A stretch of 19,153 bases of DNA from Betaproteobacteria bacterium UBA2293 (GTDB lineage: Bacteria; Pseudomonadota; Gammaproteobacteria; Burkholderiales; Rhodocyclaceae), in the NCBI GenBank assembly GCA_002345845.1, contig DDWF01000118.1:1376-20528 (forward strand), written 5' to 3'. How positions within the stretch are numbered: position 1 is the stretch's first letter; each line of letters begins with the position of its first letter. The notes under the pieces are model-generated. The model saw nothing but the letters and a program-made list of their open reading frames with translations, did no database searches and was not told where the DNA came from. A program made the translations under genes and the position numbers. This document shows positions 1 to 8,171 of this stretch, in pieces.

Positions 1-180
1 GTGCCGGAACTGAACCAGCACGCCCTGCGCAAGATTCATGACGAGCTGCCCGCAACCTGCGCCTGCGGCGTCTCTACCAACCGGACCTGTGAAATCGGCC
101 TGACCGCCGAAACCGGCCGCACCTACCAGTCGATCGCCTATCTGTTGGAGCAATGCAGCCGTCCTCAGGAAACCTGTTGA
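1..180 (+). CDS. C-terminal part of an unrecognised Cys-containing protein (5' end probably outside the window)
   Basis: An open frame runs from the first base of the window to a TGA at 178-180, giving 59 residues. The first codon is GTG, but with no upstream sequence I cannot tell a start codon from an internal Val, and I treat it as a partial gene. The visible stretch has five cysteines (residues 20, 22, 30, 52 and 59 of the fragment), including a C-x-C-x7-C cluster in TCACGVSTNRTC, followed by a segment that could be helical (TYQSIAYLLEQC). The Cys spacing might indicate metal binding or disulfides, but I do not recognise the family. Codon use is GC-rich like its neighbours. It lies 74 nt upstream of the stress-protein gene on the same strand. 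That it is coding is likely but not certain. Confidence 0.5.
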   Translation: MPELNQHALRKIHDELPATCACGVSTNRTCEIGLTAETGRTYQSIAYLLEQCSRPQETC

Positions 181-254
181 GGATTTCCCTAACTGTCGAA
201 ACCCTAGCGAATTGCTAAGGTTCTGGCCATTGACGAATTTTTTGGAGAACACCC

Positions 255-701
255 ATGTACAAGAACATCCTGGTTGCCATCGACGACAGCGAAACCTCGC
301 GCTGTGCCCTCAACGAAGCCCTGCACATCGCCCGCACCAGCAATGCCAAGCTGTACATCTGCCACGTCGCCGATGAAACCCTGATGGGCATGCATGGGCG
401 GACTTTCTCGACTTCGCTGAACATCGACAACGCCATCAAGGCCATTGCCGATGCCGGCCAGAAGCTGCTCGACGAGGCCATGCAATCGGCGAGCGGCATT
501 GATGCCCAGGCCGTCCTGCTGGAAGCGCGCAACCGCCGCGTTTCGGAGACCATCGCCGACAAGGCCGGCGAGCTGGGCGTGGACCTGATCGTCATCGGTC
601 GCCATGGCCGCCGTGGCCTGGCCACGTTGATCCTCGGCTCGGTCGCCGAGCAACTGGCCAAGGTTGCTACTGCCTCGGTGCTCCTGGTTCGCCAGCACTA
701 A
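255..701 (+). CDS. Universal stress protein, UspA family
   Basis: A 148-residue single-domain protein of the usual Usp length. The N-terminus (MYKNILVAIDDS) is the typical first beta strand with the nucleotide-contacting Asp. Near the C-terminus, G115-x2-G118-x9-G128-S129 matches the ATP-binding G-2x-G-9x-G(S/T) motif, so this is the ATP-binding UspFG/MJ0577-like type rather than the E. coli UspA type that lacks it. Members are cytoplasmic, usually dimeric, and raised under starvation, oxygen or respiratory stress; the specific role cannot be read from sequence. The ATG is supported by GGAG at 244-247, 7 nt upstream. A frame on the opposite strand covers the same bases but has no family features. 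The gene is probably monocistronic: a hairpin at 730-749 follows it. Confidence 0.93.
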   Translation: MYKNILVAIDDSETSRCALNEALHIARTSNAKLYICHVADETLMGMHGRTFSTSLNIDNAIKAIADAGQKLLDEAMQSASGIDAQAVLLEARNRRVSETIADKAGELGVDLIVIGRHGRRGLATLILGSVAEQLAKVATASVLLVRQH

Positions 702-729
702 ACCTGAACCGAGCCGCAAGAAAAATTGA

Positions 730-749
730 ATTCCCGCTCCGGCGGGAAT
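730..749 (+). terminator. Hairpin after uspA with UNCG-type loop (possible terminator or ppc leader structure)
   Basis: The sequence forms a perfect 8-bp stem, ATTCCCGC (730-737) with GCGGGAAT (742-749), around the loop TCCG. Read as + strand RNA, the loop is C(UCCG)G, which belongs to the exceptionally stable UNCG tetraloops. No T-run follows on the + strand, where the next bases are CCTGCAAAAT. On the - strand the stem is followed by TCAATTTTTC, so the textbook intrinsic-terminator shape points the other way. It may mark the uspA 3' end, protect an mRNA end, or sit in the ppc leader. Confidence 0.4.
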
Positions 750-852
750 CCTGCAAAATCGGGCGGCAATGTCAGCCTCCGCTGCCCGCTCGCCCGATCA
801 ATCCCGTACGGGCCTCCCGAACAGAGGCCACGGCGCCACCGGAATACCTCCG

Positions 853-3615
853 ATGCCCCAATCGATGCTCGACAGCAACAAGGACGAACCCCTGCGCAAC
901 GATATCCGCCTGCTCGGCCGCCTGCTCGGCGATACCGTACGCGAACAGGAAGGCGACGCCGTCTTTGAATTGATCGAGCGTGTCCGCCAGACGGCCGTCA
1001 GCTTCGCCCGCAACGGCGACCCGGCGGCCAGGGCCGAACTGGCATCGCTGCTCGACCCGCTACCGCGCGATACGACCCAGGCCGTGGTTCGCGCCTTCAG
1101 CTACTTCCTGCAGCTGGCCAACATCGCCGAGGACGAGCATCACATCCGTCGCCGCCGCGCCCACGACCTGGTCGGTTCGCCGCCGCGCGAAGGCAGCCTG
1201 ATCCATGCCCTCGACCAGCTGGCCGCCAGCGACGTGGCGCCGGAGGCAGTCGCCGACTTCTTCGCCCATGCCCTGGTCGCCCCGGTACTGACCGCCCACC
1301 CGACGGAAGTCCAGCGCCAGAGCCTGATCCGCAATCACCGCGACCTTGCCCGCCTGCTCGACCAGCGCGAACGCCTGCAGATGACGCCGGACGAGGAAGC
1401 CGAGAACGATCTGGCGCTGGCCACCGCCATCCTCACCCTGTGGCAGTCGCGCATGCTTCGCCCGGTGCGCCTGAAGGTGCTCGACGAGGTCAAGAACGGC
1501 ATCAGCTATTTCAAGGAAACCTTCTTCACCGAATTGCCGCGCCTCTACATCCAGGTCACGCAGCAACTGCAGAAACGCTATCCGGACACCTTCTGGGCGC
1601 TGCCGCCGTTCTTCCGCGTCGGTTCGTGGATCGGCGGCGACCGCGACGGCAATCCCTTCGTTACGGCCGAGATCCTGCGCGAGACGCTGCGCCTGCAATC
1701 GGCGGCGGCACTCAATCACTATCTCGACGAAGTCCACGAACTGGGCGCCGAGCTGCCGCTGTCCGACCTGCTGGTCAATACCACGCCGGAACTGAACGAA
1801 CTGGCCGTGCATTCGACCGACCAGTCGCCGCAGCGCGCCGACGAACCCTATCGCCGCGCCCTGTCCGGCATTTATGCCCGGCTGGCGGCGACGGCGCGAG
1901 CGCTCGATCATTTCGAGCCGGTGCGCCATGAGATCGGTCAGGCGGCGCCCTACGAGACGCCGGACGCCTTGCGCGCCGAGCTCAAGGTGCTGGCCAATTC
2001 GCTGAAGCTGAACGGCAGCGCCCGCCTGGCCGGTGGCCGGCTGCGCCGGTTGCTGCGCGCGGTGCAGGTGTTCGGCTTCCATCTGGCGCCGATCGATCTG
2101 CGCCAGAACTCGGAAGTGCATGCCCGCAGCGTCGCCGAACTGCTGGCCGGCGCCGGCCGCTGCCCGGATTACGAGGCGCTGCCGGAAGCCGAGCGGATCA
2201 AGCTGCTGGTCGCCGAGATCGCCACGCCGCGGCCGCTCTATTCGCCCTACCTCGAGTATTCCGAAGAAACCCAGGGCGAACTGGCGATCTTCTTCGCCGC
2301 CCGCGAACTGCGCCAGCGCTACGGCGCCGCCGCCCTGCCCAACTGCATCATCTCCAAGACCGACGGTGTCTCCGACCTGCTCGAACTGGCCCTGTTGCTG
2401 AAGGAAGCCGGCCTGCTGCGGCCCGGCCCGACGCCGGTGCTCGACGTCAACATCATCCCGCTGTTCGAAACTATCGAGGACTTGCAGAAGAGCGCCGCGA
2501 CGATGGCCGGCATCTTCGCTCTGCCCGCCTATCGCCAGCTGATTGCCGGCCGCCGCAACGAGCAGGAAGTCATGCTCGGCTACTCCGACAGCAACAAGGA
2601 TGGCGGCTTCCTCACCTCCGGCTGGGAACTGTACAAGGCCGAGATCGAACTGGCCGGCGTCTTCGCCCAACACGGCGTGCGCCTGCGCCTGTTCCACGGT
2701 CGCGGCGGCTCGGTCGGCCGCGGCGGCGGCCCGTCCTACCATGCGATCCTGGCCCAGCCGGCCGGCGCCGTTTCCGGCCAGATCCGCCTGACCGAACAGG
2801 GCGAGGTGATCTCGACCAAGTACGGCAATCCGGACACCGGCCGGCGCAACCTGGAAGTGCTGCTGGCGGCGACGCTGGAAGCCAGCCTGACCGACCATGA
2901 AAACAAGGTCGAGCCAGCCGAGCAGTTCCACGCCGTGATGGACGACCTGTCGGCCCGCGCCTTCAACGCCTATCGTGGCCTGGTGTACGAGACGCCGGGT
3001 TTCACCACCTATTTCCGCCAGTCCACGGTGGTCTCCGAAATCGCGACGCTGAACATCGGTAGCCGCCCGGCCTCGCGCAAGCCTTCCGAGCGCATCGAGG
3101 ACCTGCGTGCCATTCCCTGGGTCTTCTCCTGGGCGCAATGCCGGCTGATGCTGCCGGGCTGGTACGGCTTCGGCTCAGCTGTCGACGGCTACCTGCAAAA
3201 CAACGCCAACGGTCTCGCCACACTGCGGCGCATGGTCAAGTCCTGGCCTTTTTTCCAGAGCCTGCTGTCGAACATGGATATGGTGCTGGCCAAGACCGAC
3301 CTCGCCATCGCCTCGCGTTACGCCGAACTGGTTGCCGACAGCGAACTGCGCGAACGCATTTTCAGCCAGATCCGCGGCGAGTGGCAGCTGACCCGCCAGC
3401 ACCTGCTGACCATCCTCGAACAGGACGACTTCCTGGCCGACAACCCGATGTTGAAGCGCTCGCTGCAGCTGCGCTCGCCCTACATGGATCCGCTCAACCA
3501 CCTGCAAGTCGAATTGCTCAAACGCCACCGCGCCGGCGAGACCGACGAGCGGGTTGCGCGCGGCATCCACCTGGCGATCAACGGCATCGCCTCGGGTTTG
3601 CGTAACAGCGGTTAG
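853..3615 (+). CDS. ppc: Phosphoenolpyruvate carboxylase
   Basis: Ppc carboxylates PEP with bicarbonate to oxaloacetate and phosphate, replenishing the TCA cycle; it is a cytoplasmic, Mg-dependent enzyme. From the ATG at 853 the product is 920 aa, slightly longer than the ~880-aa E. coli enzyme. Visible signatures are [11 protein letters not shown] with the catalytic His at 149 (E. coli His138), GGDRDGNPF (261-269), [12 protein letters not shown] (574-585) and the glycine-rich [13 protein letters not shown] (615-627) carrying the essential Arg. The C-terminus, GLRNSG, resembles the usual RNTG end. The frame is open back to an ATG at 769. Those extra 28 residues are rich in Ser, Pro, Gly and Arg and look unlike an enzyme N-terminus, so I prefer 853 (weak GGA at 841-843); an ATG at 865 is also possible. 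ppsR follows 35 nt downstream. Confidence 0.96.
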   Translation: MPQSMLDSNKDEPLRNDIRLLGRLLGDTVREQEGDAVFELIERVRQTAVSFARNGDPAARAELASLLDPLPRDTTQAVVRAFSYFLQLANIAEDEHHIRRRRAHDLVGSPPREGSLIHALDQLAASDVAPEAVADFFAHALVAPVLTAHPTEVQRQSLIRNHRDLARLLDQRERLQMTPDEEAENDLALATAILTLWQSRMLRPVRLKVLDEVKNGISYFKETFFTELPRLYIQVTQQLQKRYPDTFWALPPFFRVGSWIGGDRDGNPFVTAEILRETLRLQSAAALNHYLDEVHELGAELPLSDLLVNTTPELNELAVHSTDQSPQRADEPYRRALSGIYARLAATARALDHFEPVRHEIGQAAPYETPDALRAELKVLANSLKLNGSARLAGGRLRRLLRAVQVFGFHLAPIDLRQNSEVHARSVAELLAGAGRCPDYEALPEAERIKLLVAEIATPRPLYSPYLEYSEETQGELAIFFAARELRQRYGAAALPNCIISKTDGVSDLLELALLLKEAGLLRPGPTPVLDVNIIPLFETIEDLQKSAATMAGIFALPAYRQLIAGRRNEQEVMLGYSDSNKDGGFLTSGWELYKAEIELAGVFAQHGVRLRLFHGRGGSVGRGGGPSYHAILAQPAGAVSGQIRLTEQGEVISTKYGNPDTGRRNLEVLLAATLEASLTDHENKVEPAEQFHAVMDDLSARAFNAYRGLVYETPGFTTYFRQSTVVSEIATLNIGSRPASRKPSERIEDLRAIPWVFSWAQCRLMLPGWYGFGSAVDGYLQNNANGLATLRRMVKSWPFFQSLLSNMDMVLAKTDLAIASRYAELVADSELRERIFSQIRGEWQLTRQHLLTILEQDDFLADNPMLKRSLQLRSPYMDPLNHLQVELLKRHRAGETDERVARGIHLAINGIASGLRNSG

Positions 3616-3650
3616 AATCGGCGCCTTCCGCTCACCCGCCCGAATCGACC

Positions 3651-4469
3651 ATGCCGACACCGATCAAGCGCACCGTCTTCTTCATTTCCGATGGCACCGG
3701 CCTCACTGCCGAAGCGCTCGGCCACAGCCTGCTGACGCAGTTCGAGCATGTCGAGTTCAAGCAGATCCGCATTCCCTTCCTCGACAGCGTCGAGCATGCG
3801 CAGGACGCGGTGGCCCGCATCAACGCCCAGGGCGAAGCCGACGGCATGCGGCCGATCGTGTTCACGACGCTGGTCAACCAGGCGCTGGCGGCCATCGTGC
3901 ATCAGGCCGATGCCTTCTGCCTGTCCTATTTCGAGACTTTTCTGGCGCCGCTGGAAGCCGAGCTGGGCATCAAGTCCAGCCACACCGTCGGCCGCTCGCA
4001 TGGCACGGCCGACAGCTCGGACTACAAGAACCGGATCGAGGCGATCAATTACACGCTGGCCCACGACGACGGCATCACCGACCGCGACCTCGCCCAGGCC
4101 GACGTGATCCTGGTCGCTGTCTCGCGCTGCGGCAAGACGCCGACCTCGCTCTACCTGGCCATGCAGTTCGGCCTGAAAGCGGCCAACTTCCCGCTGATTC
4201 CGGAAGACTTCGATCGTGGCCGCCTGCCCGGTACGCTGGAAAAGCACCGCTCCAAGCTATTCGGCCTGACCATCCAGCCCGACCGCCTGCACCAGATCCG
4301 CGAGGAACGCCGCGCCGACAGCAAGTACGCCTCGCTGGCCAACTGCCGCTACGAAATTGCCGAAGCCGAGAAGATGATGCGCCGCGAAGGCATCCGCTGG
4401 CTGGATTCGTCGACCAAGTCGATCGAGGAAATCTCGACCACCATCCTGCAGGAACTGAAGCTGCGCTAG
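3651..4469 (+). CDS. ppsR: PEP synthase regulatory protein (bifunctional Ser/Thr kinase and phosphorylase, DUF299)
   Basis: PSRP switches PEP synthase off by ADP-dependent phosphorylation of an active-site Thr and on again by Pi-dependent dephosphorylation that yields pyrophosphate. The 272-aa length is typical. The N-terminus, [20 protein letters not shown], and the P-loop-like [11 protein letters not shown] (156-166) are hallmarks of the family (pyruvate, phosphate dikinase/PEP synthase regulators). Proteobacterial members generally act on PpsA, whereas the homologous RP1-type proteins act on PPDK. No ppsA gene is visible here. The gene starts 35 nt after ppc on the same strand without a clear ribosome binding site, which suggests a shared transcript. 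Its TAG stop overlaps the stop of the convergent RNA methyltransferase gene inside one CTAG. Confidence 0.95.
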   Translation: MPTPIKRTVFFISDGTGLTAEALGHSLLTQFEHVEFKQIRIPFLDSVEHAQDAVARINAQGEADGMRPIVFTTLVNQALAAIVHQADAFCLSYFETFLAPLEAELGIKSSHTVGRSHGTADSSDYKNRIEAINYTLAHDDGITDRDLAQADVILVAVSRCGKTPTSLYLAMQFGLKAANFPLIPEDFDRGRLPGTLEKHRSKLFGLTIQPDRLHQIREERRADSKYASLANCRYEIAEAEKMMRREGIRWLDSSTKSIEEISTTILQELKLR

Positions 4470-4490
4470 CTTGCCAGCTTGCGGCGCAGC
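4460..4490. other. Inverted repeat spanning the overlapping stops of two convergent genes
   Basis: GCTGCGC (4460-4466) and GCGCAGC (4484-4490) are perfect 7-bp inverted repeats around a 17-nt spacer. They flank the CTAG (4466-4469) that provides the stop codon of ppsR on the + strand and of the methyltransferase on the - strand. Inside the spacer, AGCTTGC occurs twice in direct orientation (4468-4474 and 4476-4482). No T-run follows on either side. The element could work as a weak bidirectional stop or transcript-end stabiliser, or be a coincidence of GC-rich coding sequence. Confidence 0.3.
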
Positions 4491-5239
4491 GCCTCGAACA
4501 GGCAGACCGCCGCCGCAGCGGCAACATTAAGTGATTCGACCGCACCGGGCATCGGGATGCGGATGCGCAGCCCGGCCAGATCGATCAGCTCGCGCCGGAC
4601 ACCCTGCCCTTCGGCGCCGAACACCCAGGCCAGCGGCCCGTCCCAGTGCGCTTCGTAGAGCGAAATGGACTCTTCCAGGCAAGTCACCGCAGCGACGCCG
4701 CGATAGCCGGTGATGAAGGCCGCCAGATCAACCTCTTCGTGAATGCTCAGGACAAAGTGGGCGCCCTGCCCGGCGCGCAGCACTTTCGGCGACCAGGCCG
4801 CAGCACAGCCCGGCGACAGCAGCACCTGCGTGACGCCGGCTGCTGCTGCAGTACGCAACAGCGTGCCGACATTGCCAGGATCCTGCACGCCGTCGAGCAG
4901 TACGGCATCGCTGCCGGCATCGGCCAGCGCCGGGCCGGCCGGAATAGGCGCCACAGCCAGCAGGCCGCTTGGTGTATCGACCAGGCCCAGCTCGCGCATC
5001 AGGGCGTCGGCCAGCACCACCACCTCGCGACCGGCAGTATACGCGGCGATCTCGCCGCCATGCTGCGCCGACTCAGCGACCACCAGCGTCTCGACCGGAC
5101 CATGCACGGCTTCGTAGGCTGCGACCAGATGCACGCTGTCGAGCAGCGTCAGCCCAGTCTTGCGCCGCTCCCGCCCCGATTCGGCCAGGCGTTTCAGGCT
5201 CTTGAAAAACGGGTTGTCGCGCGACTGGATCAGCTTCAT
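4466..5239 (-). CDS. SpoU/TrmH-family RNA 2'-O-methyltransferase (RlmB-like)
   Basis: Predicted SAM-dependent ribose 2'-O-methyltransferase of the SPOUT superfamily, acting on rRNA or tRNA. The 257-aa product has an N-terminal substrate-binding region (about 1-100) and a C-terminal trefoil-knot catalytic domain. All three SpoU motifs are visible: [12 protein letters not shown] with Asn123 and Arg129, FGAEGQGV (207-214), and [15 protein letters not shown] (228-242). The substrate (23S G2251-like or other) cannot be decided from sequence. The frame is open for 27 codons further upstream, but the ATG at 5239 is preferred because it overlaps the rnhB stop as ATGA and begins with the family-like KLIQSRDNP. 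It is the last gene of the long - strand chain and converges on ppsR with a 4-nt overlap. Confidence 0.9.
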   Translation of the reverse strand: MKLIQSRDNPFFKSLKRLAESGRERRKTGLTLLDSVHLVAAYEAVHGPVETLVVAESAQHGGEIAAYTAGREVVVLADALMRELGLVDTPSGLLAVAPIPAGPALADAGSDAVLLDGVQDPGNVGTLLRTAAAAGVTQVLLSPGCAAAWSPKVLRAGQGAHFVLSIHEEVDLAAFITGYRGVAAVTCLEESISLYEAHWDGPLAWVFGAEGQGVRRELIDLAGLRIRIPMPGAVESLNVAAAAAVCLFEALRRKLAS

Positions 5240-5826
5240 AACAGCGATAGCTGCCTGGCCACCGGTCCGAAGCTGCGCCGATGCACCGGCGAGGCACCGT
5301 GCGCTTCGAGCGCGGCACAATGGGCGGCGGTCGGGTAACCCATATGGCGGTCAAAGCCGTACATCGGGTACTGCCCGTGCAGGGCCAGCATGCCAGCATC
5401 GCGCACGGTTTTGGCGAGGATCGAGGCGGCGGCGATCGAGGCGATCTTGCCGTCACCCTTGATCATCGCCTCGGCCGGAATCGCGAGTGGCGGACAGCGG
5501 TTGCCATCGACCATGGCCCGCTCCGGCACCACCGCCAGGCCGGCCACCGCCCGCTGCATGGCCAGCATCGTTGCGTGCAGGATGTTCAGCCGGTCGATTT
5601 CCTCGACGCTGGCTTCAGCTACTGCCCAGGCCACGGCCCGCTCGCGGATCAGCACGGCCAGTTCGTTGCGCTTCTTCTCGCTGAGCTTCTTGGAGTCGTT
5701 GAGACCGGGAATCGGCCGCGCCGGATCGAGGATCACCGCCGCCGCCACCACCGGCCCGGCCAGCGGCCCGCGCCCGGCCTCGTCGATGCCGCAGACGAGG
5801 CCGGGCGGGATGATCAGTTCAGGCAT
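5236..5826 (-). CDS. rnhB: Ribonuclease HII
   Basis: RNase HII cuts RNA in RNA-DNA hybrids and starts removal of single ribonucleotides misincorporated in DNA. The 196-aa length is close to the ~198-aa E. coli protein. The N-terminal [14 protein letters not shown] signature carries Asp15 and Glu16. The other acidic metal ligands are Asp107 in MVDGN and Asp125 in KGDGK, so the DEDD active site is complete. The ATG at 5824-5826 lies inside the end of lpxB (13-nt overlap), and the TGA overlaps the ATG of the following methyltransferase. Placement directly after lpxB is conserved in many proteobacteria; in E. coli dnaE and accA follow, whereas here an RNA methyltransferase does. No separate ribosome binding site is visible, so translational coupling to lpxB is likely. 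Confidence 0.96.
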   Translation of the reverse strand: MPELIIPPGLVCGIDEAGRGPLAGPVVAAAVILDPARPIPGLNDSKKLSEKKRNELAVLIRERAVAWAVAEASVEEIDRLNILHATMLAMQRAVAGLAVVPERAMVDGNRCPPLAIPAEAMIKGDGKIASIAAASILAKTVRDAGMLALHGQYPMYGFDRHMGYPTAAHCAALEAHGASPVHRRSFGPVARQLSLL

Positions 5827-6959
5827 TCGATGACCGCATTGGCGGCTTTTTCCGCCGTGTTCTGGCGTAATTGCAGGTGAATCTCGGTGAATGCCTCGAC
5901 CACGGCGCGGGCGTTATCCTTGTCCTCGTAGAGCTTGATCAGCGCTTCTGCCAGGTTTTCCGGTGTTGCCTGGTCCTGCAGGATTTCCGGCACCACCTCG
6001 CGGCCGGCCAGGATGTTGGGCAGGCCGACGAAGGGCTGGTAGGCCATGCGCTTCATGATCCAGTACGAGGCATTGGCGATCTTGTAGGTGATCACCATCG
6101 GCCGCTTGATCAGCGCCGCCTCGAGCGTCGCCGTACCGCTGGCGACCAGCGATACATCGGCAGCGCCAAGGGCATCCTGGGCGTGGCCGAAAAGCAGGCG
6201 GAACGGCAAATCGGCGGCCTGCTGGCGATAAATCGCCGCCTCGAACAGCAAGCGTGTCTCGCGCGTCGCCAACGGCACGACGAACAGAGCCTCGGGCAAG
6301 CGTTCACGAATCAGTTTTGCTGTCTGCACGTAGGTATCGGCCAGCATCCCCACCTCGCCCTGGCGGCTGCCCGGCAGCAAGGCGAAGACGGGTATCTCCC
6401 TGGCGATGTACAAAGCCTCGCGCACCGCTTGCTTGCTGGTCTCCAGCGGAATGATGTCAGCCAGCGGATGGCCGACGTAGGTCACCGGAATTCCGGCCTT
6501 CTCGTACAACGGCGGCTCCATTGGGAACAGCGCCAGGACACGGTTGACGGCCCGCGCAATTTTCTTGATCCGCCCGCCACGCCAGGCCCAGATCGACGGG
6601 CTGACGTAATGGATGGTCTTGATGCCGGCGGCCTTCAGATCGGCTTCCAGGCCGAGGTTGAAATCCGGTGCATCGACACCGATGAAGATGTCCGGGCGCA
6701 GGTCGAGCAGGCGCTTTTTCAGGCGCCGGCGGATGCCGGCGATCTCGCGGTAGTTCTTCAGCGCGTCGACATAGCCCATGACCGCCAGCTTTTCCAGCGG
6801 CCACCAGGCATCGAACCCCTGCGCCTGCATTTTCGGGCCACCAATGCCGAATAACACAGCATCCGGCAGCCGCTGCTTGAGCGCTGCAATCAGGTGGCTG
6901 GCCAGCAGGTCGCCGGAGGCTTCCCCCGCCACCATGGCAATCCGTACCGCTTTGCCCAT
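5814..6959 (-). CDS. lpxB: Lipid-A-disaccharide synthase
   Basis: LpxB (GT19 family) joins 2,3-diacylglucosamine-1-phosphate (lipid X) to UDP-2,3-diacylglucosamine, making the beta-1,6 disaccharide of lipid A. It is a peripheral protein of the inner-membrane cytoplasmic face. From the ATG at 6959 it has 381 aa, matching the usual ~380. The N-terminus, [18 protein letters not shown], is the family signature. Further recognisable parts are the Ser-Pro-Ser-Ile-Trp-Ala-Trp segment, [16 protein letters not shown] and the donor-site region [14 protein letters not shown]. The frame is open a further 47 codons into lpxA, but only the 6959 start fits the family and it lies 1 nt after the lpxA stop. 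The gene closes the lpxD-fabZ-lpxA-lpxB block. Confidence 0.97.
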   Translation of the reverse strand: MGKAVRIAMVAGEASGDLLASHLIAALKQRLPDAVLFGIGGPKMQAQGFDAWWPLEKLAVMGYVDALKNYREIAGIRRRLKKRLLDLRPDIFIGVDAPDFNLGLEADLKAAGIKTIHYVSPSIWAWRGGRIKKIARAVNRVLALFPMEPPLYEKAGIPVTYVGHPLADIIPLETSKQAVREALYIAREIPVFALLPGSRQGEVGMLADTYVQTAKLIRERLPEALFVVPLATRETRLLFEAAIYRQQAADLPFRLLFGHAQDALGAADVSLVASGTATLEAALIKRPMVITYKIANASYWIMKRMAYQPFVGLPNILAGREVVPEILQDQATPENLAEALIKLYEDKDNARAVVEAFTEIHLQLRQNTAEKAANAVIECLN

Positions 6960-6960
6960 G

Positions 6961-7740
6961 TCAGCGAATGATGCCGCGCCGTGAAACCTCGAGGAAATCG
7001 ACGAAGCGCTGGACATCAGGCTGCGTCTTGGCCTCCTCGGCCAGTTTCTGTTTCGCTTCCTCAAGCAGCAAGCCGGACTTGTACAGCGTCCGATAGGCAC
7101 GCTTCAGTGCGGTGATGGCATCAGCCGTAAAGCCACGCCGCTTCAGCCCTTCGACGTTGATGCCGTAGGGTGTTGCGGTGTTGCCGGCCGCCATCAGGTA
7201 AGGCGGCACATCCTGCAGGATCACCGTGCTGACCGCCGTCATCACGTGGGCGCCGATGCGACAGAACTGATGCACACCGGTGAAACCACCGAGAATGGCC
7301 CAGTCCTCGACCACGACATGACCGGCCAGTTGCGAATTGTTGGCGAAGGTCGTCTTGTTGCCGACCTGGCAGTCATGGGCGATATGTACGTAAGCCATGA
7401 TCCAGTTGTCGTCGCCGATGCGGGTGACACCGGCATCCTGAACGGTACCCAGGTTGAAGGTGCAGAATTCGCGGATGGTATTGCGATCGCCGATCTCCAG
7501 GCGGGTCGGCTCGCCGGCGTACTTCTTGTCCTGCGGTGTCTCGCCCAGCGAACAGAACTGGAAGATGCGGTTGTCGCGACCGATACGCGTATGGCCCTTG
7601 ATCACCACATGCGGCCCAATCACCGTGTTTTCGCCGATTTCGACATCGGGACCGACGATGGAATAGGCGCCGATCTCGACGTTGGCGGCAATCCGGGCAG
7701 CCGGATCGACAAGGGCAGTCGGATGGATCATTTCAGACAT
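6961..7740 (-). CDS. lpxA: UDP-N-acetylglucosamine acyltransferase
   Basis: LpxA transfers a 3-hydroxyacyl chain from ACP to the 3-OH of UDP-GlcNAc, the first step of lipid A synthesis. The 259-aa protein is mostly left-handed beta-helix hexapeptide repeats (for example [20 protein letters not shown]), followed by a helical C-terminal part from about 190. His122 in VHIAHD corresponds to the catalytic His125 of E. coli, and LAGHVVV and the [12 protein letters not shown] segment are typical. The ATG at 7740 overlaps the end of fabZ by 8 nt. An in-frame ATG three codons later (7731) gives MIHPTALVD, sits 1 nt after the fabZ stop and has GGGA 8 nt ahead, so it is an equally good start. Acyl-chain length preference cannot be told reliably by eye. 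Confidence 0.96.
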   Translation of the reverse strand: MSEMIHPTALVDPAARIAANVEIGAYSIVGPDVEIGENTVIGPHVVIKGHTRIGRDNRIFQFCSLGETPQDKKYAGEPTRLEIGDRNTIREFCTFNLGTVQDAGVTRIGDDNWIMAYVHIAHDCQVGNKTTFANNSQLAGHVVVEDWAILGGFTGVHQFCRIGAHVMTAVSTVILQDVPPYLMAAGNTATPYGINVEGLKRRGFTADAITALKRAYRTLYKSGLLLEEAKQKLAEEAKTQPDVQRFVDFLEVSRRGIIR

Positions 7741-8167
7741 CCCGTTTGGCGCACATCAGCGTTGCTTCAGCAACGATCTGGCCATCGACGCGGGCTTCCG
7801 CCTTGTATTTCCATATGCCGCGGATCTGGCGCAGGATTTCAATGTGCAGATGCAACTGATCGCCAGGCATGACCGGCTTCTTGAAGCGGCACTCATCGAT
7901 GCCGACGAAGTAGAACACCGAATTGGGGTCGGGCTTGGATTCCATGGTCTTGAACGACAGGATACCGGCCGCCTGAGCCAGGGCTTCCATGATCAGCACG
8001 CCGGGCATCACCGGATGATGCGGGAAGTGGCCGACGAAGTACGGCTCGTTCATCGTGATGTTTTTGTAGGCATGGATCGACTTGCCCGGCTCGACCGCCA
8101 GAACCCGATCCACCAACAGAAAGGGGTAGCGGTGCGGCAAGTGTTCAATAATTTCATGAATGTCCAT
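7733..8167 (-). CDS. fabZ: 3-hydroxyacyl-[acyl-carrier-protein] dehydratase FabZ
   Basis: FabZ dehydrates 3-hydroxyacyl-ACP to trans-2-enoyl-ACP in fatty acid elongation. It draws on the same 3-hydroxyacyl-ACP pool used by the adjacent LpxA and LpxD, so it sets the balance between phospholipid and lipid A. The 144-aa hot-dog-fold protein has the active-site His47 in [10 protein letters not shown] and Glu61 in LIMEALAQ, with the expected 14-residue spacing. The N-terminal [13 protein letters not shown] is the family signature. The ATG at 8165-8167 has AAGGA (8176-8180 on the opposite strand) 8 nt upstream and starts 4 nt after lpxD. An AT-rich stretch lies immediately upstream, in the end of lpxD. 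The stop lies inside the start of lpxA. Confidence 0.97.
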   Translation of the reverse strand: MDIHEIIEHLPHRYPFLLVDRVLAVEPGKSIHAYKNITMNEPYFVGHFPHHPVMPGVLIMEALAQAAGILSFKTMESKPDPNSVFYFVGIDECRFKKPVMPGDQLHLHIEILRQIRGIWKYKAEARVDGQIVAEATLMCAKRDV

Positions 8168-8171
8168 TTAA

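Noticed and set aside
203..220. Small inverted repeat CCTAGC...GCTAAGG upstream of uspA
   Set aside because: The stem has a bulge, is only 6 bp long and has no T-run or known operator pattern; likely chance.
230..258. TTGACG at 230-235 as a -35 box for uspA
   Set aside because: The matching -10 would fall on the start codon, so it cannot drive uspA with a ribosome binding site at 244-247.
726..759. TTGAAT and CAAAAT as a ppc promoter
   Set aside because: The spacing is 22 nt and each box matches only four of six consensus bases, and the hairpin sits between them; not supportable.
1060..3138. A 692-codon open frame on the - strand opposite ppc
   Set aside because: It is fully antisense to a well-supported ppc gene, its product is low-complexity Arg/Gly/Gln/Ala-rich with no family motif, and long antisense frames are expected where the coding strand is GC-rich at third positions.
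3554..4534. A 326-codon + strand frame overlapping the ppc end, all of ppsR and the methyltransferase end
   Set aside because: It is a frame-shifted shadow of ppsR with Arg/Pro/His-rich nonsense, and it crosses the boundaries of three real genes.
5871..6854. A 327-codon + strand frame opposite lpxB
   Set aside because: Antisense to the complete, motif-bearing lpxB; its composition is typical of a reverse-complement shadow.
6960..7100. A 47-codon N-terminal extension of lpxB
   Set aside because: It lies inside lpxA in another phase and does not resemble LpxB N-termini; the start at 6959 gives the normal length.
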